From Promicromonospora umidemergens (lineage in GTDB: Bacteria; Actinomycetota; Actinomycetes; Actinomycetales; Cellulomonadaceae), in assembly GCF_024171995.1 (NCBI RefSeq), contig NZ_JAMTCT010000021.1:44252-108251 (forward strand): 64,000 nt of DNA, in the 5' to 3' direction. The notes under the pieces are model-generated. The model did not search any database. It saw nothing but the letters and a program-made list of their open reading frames with translations, and was not told where the DNA came from. Below are positions 41,153 through 49,303 of the stretch, in pieces (the stretch's first letter is position 1; every line of letters starts with the position of its first letter). The position numbers and the translations under genes were made by a program.

Positions 41153-41205
41153 GCCGGTTCGCAGTGCGGTTGGCAAACAGCACCTTCGCCGCATGGTTGC
41201 GTGTT

Positions 41206-41219
41206 TGCGTAGTGACGCA
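41206..41219. promoter_or_regulatory. candidate operator for the NmtR-like sensor
   Basis: TGCGTAGTGACGCA (5-bp arms) lies 20 bp before the MFS start, close to a GGATAAT -10-like element at 41227-41233. ArsR/SmtB sites are often such short dyads. Confidence 0.4.
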
Positions 41220-41239
41220 GGTACGGGGATAATTGCCAC

Positions 41240-42502
41240 ATGCTGCGCGTCTTAAGCCACCCTGTCTACCGTCGCTTGTTCACAGCCCAGGTGGTGGCGT
41301 TGCTCGGTACTGGCCTGGCCACGGTGGCGCTGGCCCTGGTGGCGTACGACCTGAACCCCGATAACGCTGCCGGGGTGCTCGGCACGGCACTGGCGATCAA
41401 GATGGTCGCCAACGTGGTCGTGGCACCGCTGGCCGTCGCCGCGGTGGCACGTCTGCCCCGCAAGTGGGTGCTGATCGGCGCCGACCTGCTGCGCCTGGTG
41501 GTCGCGGCCTCGCTCCCGTTCGTGGGCGAGGTCTGGCAGGTATACGTACTGATCTTCGTCATGCAGGCCGCCTCGGCCACCTTCACTCCGACATTCCAGT
41601 CCGTCATCCCCGACATCCTGAAGGACGAGGACGACTACACCGTCGCCCTGTCCCTGTCCCGGCTGGCCTACGACCTGGAGTCGATCCTGGCTCCGGTCTT
41701 CGCCGCCGTGCTCCTGCTGCTGGTGCCCTCCTCCACGTTGTTCTTCGGCACGGCGATCGGGTTCGCCGGCTCGGCGCTGCTGGTCGTAGCGGCCGTCATC
41801 CCGCGGCGTGGCGGTGAGAGCTCCGGCGAGCGCCCACAGCTGCCCTTCGGCAATCGTGCGCGGCGCGGTGCCGAGCTGTTCGTGCGCACCCGCGCGCTGC
41901 GCCCTGTCCTGCTGCTGAACCTCGCCGTCGCCGCGGCCGGGGCCTTCGTGCTGGTGCAGACCGTCGTGATCGTGCGCACGACGTTCGGCCAGGGCGAGGA
42001 CGTCGTTCCGCTGCTGCTGGCCACGAGCGGGCTGGGTTCCATGGTCGCCGCGTTCGCGCTCCCACTGGTCCTGCGCCGCGTGCCCGAGCGGCGGGTGATG
42101 CTCACCGGGGCCGTGGCGCTGACGGCCGCGGTCGCACTGGTGCCGTTCGCGCTCAGCATCGGCCGGTCGGTGTGGGGCTTGGTCGCCGTCGGTGTGCTCT
42201 GGGTACTGGTGGGCCTGGGCTGGTCGACCGTGGAGACCCCGGTCGGACGCATCATCCGTCGCAACGTCCCTGCCGCTGACCTGTCCGACGTCTTCGCCGC
42301 CCAGTTCTCCCTGTCCCATGCCTGCTGGCTGATCACCTACCCGCTGGCCGGCTGGCTCGGCGCGACCGGCCTGAGCAGCACCGCCCTGGTGCTGGCCGGT
42401 GTCGCCGGCGCCGCCACGCTCGGCGCCGTGCGCCTGTGGCCCGCCAAGGAGCCCCGCGACGCCGTGGCCGCCACCGCGTCGCGGAACACCAGCCCCGGCT
42501 GA
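41240..42502 (+). CDS. MFS efflux transporter (metal efflux likely)
   Basis: The 420-residue protein has about 12 membrane helices and begins with MLRVLSHPVYRRLFTAQVVALLGTG-type sequence seen in MFS efflux proteins of the NreB/enterobactin-exporter group. A central loop (IPRRGGESSGERPQLPFGNRARRG) splits it into two six-helix halves. The following gene encodes an ArsR-type sensor with a nickel/cobalt/zinc site, so it may export Ni, Co or Zn. It is divergent from the Zur-box importer across a 100-bp region. Confidence 0.82.
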   Translation: MLRVLSHPVYRRLFTAQVVALLGTGLATVALALVAYDLNPDNAAGVLGTALAIKMVANVVVAPLAVAAVARLPRKWVLIGADLLRLVVAASLPFVGEVWQVYVLIFVMQAASATFTPTFQSVIPDILKDEDDYTVALSLSRLAYDLESILAPVFAAVLLLLVPSSTLFFGTAIGFAGSALLVVAAVIPRRGGESSGERPQLPFGNRARRGAELFVRTRALRPVLLLNLAVAAAGAFVLVQTVVIVRTTFGQGEDVVPLLLATSGLGSMVAAFALPLVLRRVPERRVMLTGAVALTAAVALVPFALSIGRSVWGLVAVGVLWVLVGLGWSTVETPVGRIIRRNVPAADLSDVFAAQFSLSHACWLITYPLAGWLGATGLSSTALVLAGVAGAATLGAVRLWPAKEPRDAVAATASRNTSPG

Positions 42503-42513
42503 GCACGGATGCG

Positions 42514-42873
42514 ATGATGACGCTCGTGGCCACCACCCCGCGAACGAGCCAGCGCACCACAACCCCGGACGCCGACCTCGACCACGCCGTCCAGGTCCTG
42601 CGGCTGCTCGCCGACCGCACCCGCCTGGCGATCCTCGCCATGCTCGACGGCACCGAGATGTCCGTGACGGCCATCGCCGAGACCCTCGACCGCCCCGCCG
42701 CGGCCGTCTCGCAGCACCTGGCCAAGCTGCGCGCCGGCCACCTCGTCACGGCCCGCCGAGACGGGACCACCATCTACTACGGGCAACCCGACGCACACGT
42801 CGCCGCCCTGGTCACAGGCGTCCTGCAGCACACAGAGCACGTGCTCTACGACGTCCCACCGCACCACCGCTGA
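42514..42873 (+). CDS. ArsR/SmtB-family metal sensor, NmtR/CzrA-like
   Basis: The 119-residue winged-helix repressor (LADRTRLAILAMLDG, RPAAAVSQHLAKLRAGHLV) carries at its C-terminal helix DAHVAALVTGVLQHTEH, an exact DxHx10HxxH motif, the alpha-5 site that binds Zn, Ni or Co in CzrA, SmtB and NmtR. An extra His pair (PPHHR) at the very C-terminus recalls the additional ligands of NmtR. It has no Cys, so arsenic or cadmium sensing is unlikely. It lies 11 bp after the MFS exporter gene. Confidence 0.87.
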   Translation: MMTLVATTPRTSQRTTTPDADLDHAVQVLRLLADRTRLAILAMLDGTEMSVTAIAETLDRPAAAVSQHLAKLRAGHLVTARRDGTTIYYGQPDAHVAALVTGVLQHTEHVLYDVPPHHR

Positions 42874-42963
42874 GCGACAACCAGTCGGCGAACCAGGTGT
42901 TGTTCGCATCCCGCTGAGGACTCAGTCAGCACCGCGCCTTCCGGTCGGTGCCCTCCCGCACGA

Positions 42964-43006
42964 GAAAGGCCGCCGACCTGGGCTGATGCCCGGCCAGCGG
43001 CCTTTC
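42964..43006. terminator. strong terminator hairpin next to tRNA fragment
   Basis: A perfect 10-bp repeat, GAAAGGCCGC / GCGGCCTTTC (42964-42973, 42997-43006), with a GC-rich loop. It starts 4 bp past the tRNA 3' end, as tRNA terminators do, and may also end the sensor operon from the other side. Confidence 0.8.
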
Positions 43007-43010
43007 AATC

Positions 43011-43047
43011 GGTGGAGCTAGGGGGATTCGAACCCCCGACCTCTTCC
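43011..43047 (-). other. tRNA 3'-end fragment, probable attachment-site scar
   Basis: The minus strand reads a T-arm GGGGGTTCGAATCCCCC and the acceptor end TAGCTCCACC, preceded by GAAGAGGTC as in many tRNA variable loops. The rest of a tRNA is absent: no GGAGCTA 5' acceptor strand, D-arm or anticodon arm is found within 100 bp. This is what integration of a tRNA-targeting element, or its later loss, leaves behind. Confidence 0.7.
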
Positions 43048-43299
43048 CGGTGAAGCGAAACTCTTCGACGCACGCAGAGCCATCTGACGTGGCGATCGCG
43101 ATCGCCCTGGTGAGCGTCGGAAACGGCGAAATCTCGCCGTTCCTGGGGGCCCAAGCCCAGCCTCACATGGACGGGCAACCATCGGCAAGCGCGGGCGTTC
43201 GTGGGCATAGAACCCGTGTCACCACGCGTGTCAGGGCGAGCAACCGTGTCAGGAATCGTGTCACGACATGCGCCGCTTCAACTCCTGGCTATGTGGTCG
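43048..43299. other. region between tRNA fragment and hypothetical gene
   Basis: About 250 bp with no convincing gene and no ribosome-binding site. Local GC is lower than in the flanks, and the plus-strand frames lack family resemblance. No integrase is recognised. Confidence 0.4.
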
Positions 43300-43704
43300 C
43301 TACTCGTCATCGAGCGACGCGAGCAACTCAAATTCCTCGAGCTCGTACTTCCTGATCGCACCGGACCGTCCCGAGGACGCAGTCTCGACTACACGGAACG
43401 ACGCGGATACTCGCCGGCCTCTCTCTACGTTGGCATCCGCAACGGCAGTCTGGAGTCTGCGAGGTACGTGCGCTTCGATCGCAGCGCCTTGATCCGGCGC
43501 AAGTCGCATGATCGACGTCGACCAACGCCAACCATCCACAACTCCTGGAACGTCGATCTTGTAGTCACGGGTCGGCGCGTGGCCGATCCTGTCGACGAGA
43601 CGCTGCGCCGCGGAACGAGACAGATGCGCCCGGCGTTCATCGCCAGCGCGTGTCGTCAACGTCCCCTTGAGACCCCACTCATGCTCAAGCACGGTGTTCG
43701 CCAC
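43300..43704 (-). CDS. hypothetical protein, start uncertain
   Basis: The frame gives a plausible soluble protein (LEHEWGLKGTLTTRAGDERR ... IRKYELEEFELLASLDDE) with an acidic helical C-terminus. I recognise no family. The GTG at 43704 would give 134 residues; similar sequence continues upstream to about 43765 without a clear start, so the 5' part may be lost near the NarK-like gene end. GC content is lower than average, suggesting foreign origin. Confidence 0.4.
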   Translation of the reverse strand: MANTVLEHEWGLKGTLTTRAGDERRAHLSRSAAQRLVDRIGHAPTRDYKIDVPGVVDGWRWSTSIMRLAPDQGAAIEAHVPRRLQTAVADANVERGRRVSASFRVVETASSGRSGAIRKYELEEFELLASLDDE

Positions 43705-43772
43705 GGATTGCAATGCCCGCTGGGCAGCCGGATCAAGATCGTCGTCACGCAGGGTAGTGCCGCTCGCTGCCG

Positions 43773-45017
43773 TCAGGCGCTCGCCCGCGCAACACGTTCC
43801 AGGTGGGTCTTTCGTGCCGTGCGTGTCAGCGTCAGCGTCACGAGCAGGCACAGCACCGACGTGAGGGCCAGGAGGATCAACCCGACGCCGTAGCCGCCGG
43901 TCCTTTCGTACAGGGCGCTGAGCAACAGCGGAGGAACGAAACCACCGAGACCACCGGCGGCACCGACGAAGCCAGTAGCCGATCCGATCCTGTCGCCGTC
44001 GACGATCTCCGCGACGAGCGCGAAGACGGCACCCGACCCCGCACCGAGGGCGGCCGCCATGGTGAGGAAACAGAGGGTCGCGACCAGCGGGATCGATCCG
44101 TCCTGAAGGCTTTGCGGAGTGGATGCCAGGCCCACGGCGGCGGTCGCGATCACTGAATAGCCGGCAGCGAGGACCGAGATGGAGCTGAACCTGTCGGAGA
44201 GGATCCCCCCGAGCGGGCGGCAGAACACGGCGACGACGACGAAGCCCGCCATCCGGCTGGACGCGTCGGCCAGCTCGAGGCCGTATGCGGTCTGCAGGTA
44301 GGTGGGCAGGAAGATCGAGAATGCGACGTATCCGCCGAAGCTCAACGCGTAGAGGAACGACGTCTGCCAGGTGACGGCGCTTCGTGCCGTCGTGGTGAGC
44401 CGGCTCAGCAACGACGTCGTCGGGACGGTGCGATCGGGTGAGTCGCGAAGGAGCATCCACGACACGACGGTGTACACGGCCAACGCCACCGAGGTGATGA
44501 GGAAGGGAGAGGCACTTCCCACGGCGTCCCAGAGGTGGACCGTGGTCAGCGCCGCGATCGCTGTGCCGCCCATCCCGATGCCGTACAGGCCCACCGCCGT
44601 TCCTCGCCGTTCGGGCGGGAACCACGCGTTGACGAACGGCACACCGACGGCGAAGATCGTGCCGGCGACGCCCAAGAAGAAAGCACCGCCGAGAAGGGCG
44701 CCGTACGACGTTCTTCCGAAGAAGCCGAGAAAGAGAACAGGAATGATCGATACGGCCGAGATCGCGGGAAACATGATCCGACCGCCGAACCGATCGGTGA
44801 GCGCTCCCACCGGTATTCGGCCCAGTGCGCCGACGAGCACTGGAATCGCAACAAGAAGTGCCTGCTGGTTACCCGATAATGTGAGCAGATCTTTGTAGAG
44901 GGGGCCGAGCGGGCTGAGAAGAGCCCAGGCCCAGAAGTTCAGCGCGTAGCCCACCGCGGCCACGACGAGCATGAGCATGGCGCGTGAGCTGCTTGGCTGT
45001 GCTCGTCGAGTATGCAT
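43773..45017 (-). CDS. NarK-like MFS nitrate/nitrite transporter
   Basis: The 414-residue protein has 12 membrane helices and NarK/NasA-family signatures: FWAWALLSPLGPLYKDLL, IPVLVGALGRIPVGALTDRFGGR, a Gly-rich helix FLGVAGTIFAVGVPFVNAWFP and a second one ATGFVGAAGGLGGFVPPLLL. These match transporters that move nitrate or nitrite. The product of the divergent gene is a molybdopterin oxidoreductase, so an oxyanion substrate is in keeping, though no nitrate reductase is present. The chosen ATG is 45017. Confidence 0.82.
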   Translation of the reverse strand: MHTRRAQPSSSRAMLMLVVAAVGYALNFWAWALLSPLGPLYKDLLTLSGNQQALLVAIPVLVGALGRIPVGALTDRFGGRIMFPAISAVSIIPVLFLGFFGRTSYGALLGGAFFLGVAGTIFAVGVPFVNAWFPPERRGTAVGLYGIGMGGTAIAALTTVHLWDAVGSASPFLITSVALAVYTVVSWMLLRDSPDRTVPTTSLLSRLTTTARSAVTWQTSFLYALSFGGYVAFSIFLPTYLQTAYGLELADASSRMAGFVVVAVFCRPLGGILSDRFSSISVLAAGYSVIATAAVGLASTPQSLQDGSIPLVATLCFLTMAAALGAGSGAVFALVAEIVDGDRIGSATGFVGAAGGLGGFVPPLLLSALYERTGGYGVGLILLALTSVLCLLVTLTLTRTARKTHLERVARASA

Positions 45018-45155
45018 GAGCAACCTTCCCACATGGCGCTGTCTCCACCTGGGTCGTCGATTGTCGTCGAGCGAGAAGATCACGGGCCGAAAACCCATTC
45101 TGTTCGACGGCGCAATTTCTCGTCCTCATTGAAAACCGGGCGCTACACTCCCGAA

Positions 45156-46937
45156 ATGGACCATACTTCGAAAGATCAGCAGGTGCCATCACCGGATATC
45201 GGGCCGGACGGTGCACAGTCGAGCTTCCGGTCCGAGCTCGACAGCAAGCACTACACCGCCGTCGACGAGCACTGGGCCGGAGGGCTTCCCGCCCAGTACG
45301 GTGTTGCTCCCCGCGTGCGGATCGGCCGGAGCAAATGGTTCAACCTGCTCTGGCTGATCCCGATCGGACTTCTGATCCTGGTCATCGGCATTGCGGTCGC
45401 CAGGGGAATCCGCGAGCTCCCGGCCGTGCAGGACTTCATCCGGCAGTATCCGGGCGAGTCCGAGCTTCCGGACAGCGCACCGGTCGGCCTCCCCGCCTGG
45501 CTCGGTTGGCAACACTTCCTGAACCTGTTCCTGATGATCTTCATCATCCGCTCCGGCGTCACGATCATCGCTGACCATCCCCGGTTCTACTGGACCAGGC
45601 ACTCCACCCCGGGCAAAGACTGGTTCCGGATGCAGAAGCCGGTGCCCTCCGACCCGCTCTACACCGCGAAGCAAGACTCGATCACCCTGCCTGACGGCGT
45701 CGGACTGCCTGGCCGCCGACACTCCATCGGCCTCGCCCGCTGGTGGCATCTCGGTGTCGACACCCTCTGGCTGCTCAACGGGGTCGTCTTCTACATCCTG
45801 ATCTTTGCCACCGGCCAGTGGATGCGTCTGGTCCCGATGAGCTGGGACGTATTCCCGAACTCCATCTCGGTAGCCATTCAGTACCTTTCCCTGGACTGGC
45901 CGGTGGAGAACGGCTGGGTCAACTACAACAGCCTGCAGATCATCGCCTACTTCGTCACCGTATTCATTGCGGCGCCGGCGGCCCTGATCACTGGACTGGG
46001 AATGTCCCCAGCCCTGTCCACCCGGTTCCGCCGGGTCAGCTCGGTGTTCAGCATCCAGCTCGCCCGGTCGCTGCACTTCCTCGTGCTGTGCTGGTTCGTC
46101 ATGTTCATCATCATGCACGTGACCTTGGTGCTGACCACCGGAGCCCTCCGCAACCTGAACCATATGTATGCGGCCCGGGACGACGGCTCATGGGTAGGTT
46201 TCGGGATCTTCGCCGCCTCCATGGTCGTCGTCATCGTCGGCTGGGTGGCGGCAACCCCGTTCACGTACCGGCACCCGCGGGTCGTCCAGAAGGTCGGCTA
46301 CGCGCTGATAGGCCCCGCGCAACGACTGTTCGAACACCTCGACTCGAAGCCGGGCCAGTACTCGGAGAAGGACATCTCCCCGTACTTCTGGCACAACGGC
46401 AAGTACCCCGAGACCGACGAGTACAAGCGGCTCGAGGCCGGCAACTTCGCCGACTACAAGCTTCGCATCAACGGTCTCGTCGAGAACCCCGTCGACCTGA
46501 GCCTGGAGCAGCTGCGGGCACTGCCGAACCACGAGCAGATCACCCAACACTTCTGCATCCAGGGCTGGTCCGGTGTCGCCAAGTGGGGCGGGGTGTCGAT
46601 GCAGTCGATCCTCGATGTCGTCCAACCCAAGCCGGAGGCAAAATGGGTGATCTTCTACTCGTACGCCGTCGGGCCGGATGGCGGTATCTACTACGACGCC
46701 CAGCCGATCGAGCAGATGAGCTACAAGCTCACGATGCTCGCCTACGACATGAATGACGACACGCTGTCATTCGGTCACGGAGCACCCGTTCGACTGCGCA
46801 ACGAGGTCCAGCTCGGCTTCAAGCTGGTCAAATGGATCAAGGGAATCGAGTTCGTCGAGCATTTCTCGGAAGTGGGCGGCGGACTGGGCGGGTACAACAA
46901 CGATCATGAGTTCTTCGGCTATCGACAGTCCATCTAG
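45156..46937 (+). CDS. fusion of cytochrome b-type membrane domain and sulfite-oxidase-like molybdopterin domain
   Basis: Residues about 60-375 hold some five membrane helices with several His positions (WQHFLNLFLM, RWWHLGVDTLW, RSLHFLVLCWFVMFIIMHV) suited to b-type hemes. Residues about 410-590 form an Oxidored_molyb domain, with molybdenum-ligand Cys467 in HFCIQGWSGVAKWGGV and the end KLVKWIKGIEFVEHF. Thus heme and molybdenum parts sit in one chain, probably passing electrons between quinone and a substrate such as sulfite, methionine sulfoxide or another oxyanion. The topology puts the molybdenum domain after the last helix; no Tat signal exists at the N-terminus. The divergent neighbour is NarK-like. 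Confidence 0.85.
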   Translation: MDHTSKDQQVPSPDIGPDGAQSSFRSELDSKHYTAVDEHWAGGLPAQYGVAPRVRIGRSKWFNLLWLIPIGLLILVIGIAVARGIRELPAVQDFIRQYPGESELPDSAPVGLPAWLGWQHFLNLFLMIFIIRSGVTIIADHPRFYWTRHSTPGKDWFRMQKPVPSDPLYTAKQDSITLPDGVGLPGRRHSIGLARWWHLGVDTLWLLNGVVFYILIFATGQWMRLVPMSWDVFPNSISVAIQYLSLDWPVENGWVNYNSLQIIAYFVTVFIAAPAALITGLGMSPALSTRFRRVSSVFSIQLARSLHFLVLCWFVMFIIMHVTLVLTTGALRNLNHMYAARDDGSWVGFGIFAASMVVVIVGWVAATPFTYRHPRVVQKVGYALIGPAQRLFEHLDSKPGQYSEKDISPYFWHNGKYPETDEYKRLEAGNFADYKLRINGLVENPVDLSLEQLRALPNHEQITQHFCIQGWSGVAKWGGVSMQSILDVVQPKPEAKWVIFYSYAVGPDGGIYYDAQPIEQMSYKLTMLAYDMNDDTLSFGHGAPVRLRNEVQLGFKLVKWIKGIEFVEHFSEVGGGLGGYNNDHEFFGYRQSI

Positions 46938-47281
46938 GGGCAGTCCCGTCAGTACGTCTTCAGGTTGTGCGCCCGGAACTGGTCCCGCACGCGCTCGGTC
47001 AACTCGGCCCACGTGAGCTTGTTCGTGTGTCCGACTGAGCGGCCGCCGCGATTCTCGGCCGTGGTTGCTGGGTCGCTACTTGCAGCGTCGCAGAACGCTG
47101 GAGGACTTGTACCTGCTCGCGGTGACGTACCGAAAACTCTGCGGAGGCTCCAGCCCGTTCGGGTCCGCAGGTCGGCGCTGTGCTGTGACAGCTCACCGAT
47201 CCTCATGGCGTCCATGACCTCGACGGTAAACCTTCGAGCCGACTCGAAGGTCAAGCCGCATACCAAGCAGTTGCGCTCAAC
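46938..47281. other. intergenic region with a possible gene remnant
   Basis: About 345 bp. The minus strand ends in a coding-like stretch, LTWAELTERVRDQFRAHNLK (46955-47020), but upstream it turns into low-quality sequence without a start or family match. The plus-strand frame is no better. I read it as a decayed gene end of unknown origin. Confidence 0.35.
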
Positions 47282-47313
47282 ATTGATGGGTGTCAACATA
47301 GAGACCCATCGAT
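47282..47313. promoter_or_regulatory. ArsR-type operator before the ArsR-ArsC fusion
   Basis: ATTGATGGGT (47282-47291) and ACCCATCGAT (47304-47313) form a 10-bp inverted repeat with one mismatch and a 12-base spacer, 18 bp before the ATG. Confidence 0.65.
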
Positions 47314-47330
47314 GAGCTCGGAGGTCGACG

Positions 47331-48362
47331 ATGACGGCTCTTGCCCAGCAGAGTGCTCGCGAGGTGGAATCCCACGCGATCAGTGTGGACGCTGCGACCA
47401 CCGTAGCCATGACGCTCAAGGCCCTGGCCGAGCCGCTGCGGCTGCGCATGCTGTCCGCGATCGCCACCAGCCCCGCCGGTGAGATCACCGTCGGCGAGCT
47501 CGCCTCGCTGACCGATGTCTCTCAGCCCACGGTGTCGCACCACCTCAAGGTGATGCGCGACGTCGGGCTGCTCACCGCGGACCGGCGCGGCACCTCGGTC
47601 TGGTACCGCATCAAGCCCGCCTACCGCGGCGCCGTGAACACGCTGCTGGACCGGTTCGCACCGGCAGCCGTCGACGTCTTGGAGACCCCGCACCTGGTCG
47701 GGCTCAAGAACGCAGAGCCCGCCCTTGACCGGATGGCCGCCTCCCTGACCGAACGGTTCCCCGGAACGCCCCCGAACGAATGCGTCCGGGTGGTCCGCGA
47801 GTCTTACGCCGCGCTCGTCCGCCGGGGCGGCACGACCACCCACCTCGTCCCGCTCACGGAGCAGTTCGCACGGCAGCGGATCATCGACGCGGAGAAGGCG
47901 CACGCCCAAGAGTCCGGTGCAGCGGGTGCCAGACATCTGCCGCAGGTGCTGTTCGTGTGCGTCGCCAACGCCGGGCGGTCGCAGCTTGCCGCTGCACTGA
48001 TGCGGCACTATGCGGGAGACCGCGTAGTGGTCCGCTCCGCCGGGTCGGCGCCTGCGGCTGACGTGCACGCAGGAGTGCGCGCGCTCCTGGAAAAGCTGAA
48101 CGACTCCGCCGCGGCCGACGCGGTGGACGACGTGACCCGCTTCTATCCCAAGCCCCTGACGGACGACGCGGTCCGGGCCGCCGACGTCGTGGTGACCATG
48201 GGCTGTGGCGACGCGTGCCCGGTGCTGCCCGGCAAGCGGTACGAGGACTGGATGGTGGGCGACCCGGCCCTGGCCTCCCCTGCCGGTGTTGCGGCGATCC
48301 GCGACGACCTGGACGAGCGCGTCCGGGCACTGCTCGCCGACCTCGTGCCCCAGACCACCTGA
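47331..48362 (+). CDS. ArsR-ArsC fusion: repressor, three-helix domain and arsenate reductase
   Basis: The 343-residue protein has an ArsR winged helix (about 25-100, LAEPLRLRMLSAI, VSQPTVSHHLKVM), a three-helix segment (about 120-190, LTERFPGTPPNECVRVVRES) known as the N-terminal domain of actinobacterial ArsC-type phosphatases, and a low-molecular-weight phosphatase-type ArsC (about 205-340) with P-loop VCVANAGRSQ (Cx5R) and redox Cys pair in MGCGDACPVLPG. It should reduce arsenate and also regulate. The ArsR part has no Cys, so the sensing site is unclear. It starts the island's ars operon. Confidence 0.88.
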   Translation: MTALAQQSAREVESHAISVDAATTVAMTLKALAEPLRLRMLSAIATSPAGEITVGELASLTDVSQPTVSHHLKVMRDVGLLTADRRGTSVWYRIKPAYRGAVNTLLDRFAPAAVDVLETPHLVGLKNAEPALDRMAASLTERFPGTPPNECVRVVRESYAALVRRGGTTTHLVPLTEQFARQRIIDAEKAHAQESGAAGARHLPQVLFVCVANAGRSQLAAALMRHYAGDRVVVRSAGSAPAADVHAGVRALLEKLNDSAAADAVDDVTRFYPKPLTDDAVRAADVVVTMGCGDACPVLPGKRYEDWMVGDPALASPAGVAAIRDDLDERVRALLADLVPQTT

Positions 48363-48420
48363 CCTGCTGGCCAACCGACATCTGCCTGACCAAAGCATTC
48401 ACACTGAACCGGAGAACCCT

Positions 48421-48855
48421 ATGAGCGTCACCGAACCCACCGAGTCTGCCAAGCCGTCGGCCCTGTTCGTCTGCGTGCACAACGCGGGCCGCTCCCAGAT
48501 GGCCGCGGGCTTCCTTCGCGCGCTGTCCGGTGGGGCCGTCGAGGTGCGCTCCGCCGGCTCCATGCCTGCGGAGATGATCAACCCCACCGCCGTGGAGGCC
48601 ATGCTCGAGAAGGGCATCGACATCCGCGGCGAGAAGCCCAAGGTGCTGAGCAACGAGGCCGTCGAGGCGTCTGACGCCGTCATCACGATGGGCTGTGGCG
48701 ACGCCTGCCCGTACTACCCCGGCAAGAACTATCAGGACTGGGAGCTCAGCGACCCCGCGGGTCAGGGCATCGAGGCTGTTCGCCCCATCCGCGACGAGAT
48801 CGAGCGGCGGGTGCGCGGCCTGCTCGTCGAGCTCGGCGTTCAGCCTGTCTCGTAG
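48421..48855 (+). CDS. arsC: arsenate reductase, low-molecular-weight phosphatase type
   Basis: The 144-residue protein has the P-loop FVCVHNAGRSQMAAGF (nucleophilic Cys, Cx5R), SAGSMPAEMINPTAVEAM, and the catalytic Cys pair in MGCGDACPYYPG with DWELSDPAG. It reduces arsenate to arsenite using thioredoxin or mycothiol/mycoredoxin. It lies 58 bp after the fusion gene, which contains a second copy of the same catalytic domain, and upstream of another ArsR gene. Export would be by the permease encoded at 55428. Confidence 0.93.
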   Translation: MSVTEPTESAKPSALFVCVHNAGRSQMAAGFLRALSGGAVEVRSAGSMPAEMINPTAVEAMLEKGIDIRGEKPKVLSNEAVEASDAVITMGCGDACPYYPGKNYQDWELSDPAGQGIEAVRPIRDEIERRVRGLLVELGVQPVS

Positions 48856-48887
48856 GGGAACACGTGGCGACGCCGGTGGTCATTGAA

Positions 48888-48906
48888 TTGATCGCGATGG
48901 ATCGAA
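48888..48906. promoter_or_regulatory. possible ArsR-type site
   Basis: TTGATCGCGATGGATCGAA contains TTGATC and GATCGAA in inverted arrangement, 15 bp before the next ArsR gene. Confidence 0.45.
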
Positions 48907-48921
48907 CGGTAGGCTCGCCGC

Positions 48922-49275
48922 ATGAGCGAGTGGGTTGCCCGGGACAGCGGGCAGTACGGGGCGGTAGAGCAGACGCCGCACCCCGCGCTGCGCTCGACCT
49001 TGAGCCGCGGGCAGGCCGAGGACACGGCTGCGGTGCTGCGGGTCGTGTCCGACCCGACACGGCTGCAGATTCTTTCCCTGATCCATCACAGCGACGAGCA
49101 GCGCATCCGGGTGGTCGACCTGACGCGCGCGCTGGGTCTGCGCCAGCCGACGGTCTCGTACCACCTGAAGGTGATGAACGAGGCGGGCATCGTCTCGCGC
49201 GACCCGGTAGGCCGCGAGGCCTGGTACACGATCGTGCCGCAGCGCCTGGACATGATCGCCGACCTGCTGCGCTAA
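48922..49275 (+). CDS. ArsR/SmtB-family repressor without cysteine
   Basis: The 117-residue winged-helix protein (VSDPTRLQILSLIHH, LRQPTVSYHLKVM) is a standard ArsR fold. It has no Cys at all, so it cannot bind As(III) in the usual way; an inducer-binding or oxyanion-sensing role, or loss of sensing, is possible. It lies inside the ars operon between arsC and a second ArsC fusion and has its own ArsR-like site upstream. Confidence 0.82.
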   Translation: MSEWVARDSGQYGAVEQTPHPALRSTLSRGQAEDTAAVLRVVSDPTRLQILSLIHHSDEQRIRVVDLTRALGLRQPTVSYHLKVMNEAGIVSRDPVGREAWYTIVPQRLDMIADLLR

Positions 49276-49303
49276 CGGCTTCCTCTCGTCAGAGTTCCAG
49301 GAA

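Noticed and set aside
43011..43088. complete tRNA or tmRNA gene
   Set aside because: The T-arm and acceptor 3' strand are present, but no matching 5' acceptor strand, D-arm, anticodon loop or tag peptide region follows upstream.
43201..43893. plus-strand ORF beside the tRNA fragment as an integrase or excisionase
   Set aside because: No catalytic Arg/His/Tyr pattern of a tyrosine recombinase and no serine recombinase motif is present; the minus-strand frame looks more gene-like.
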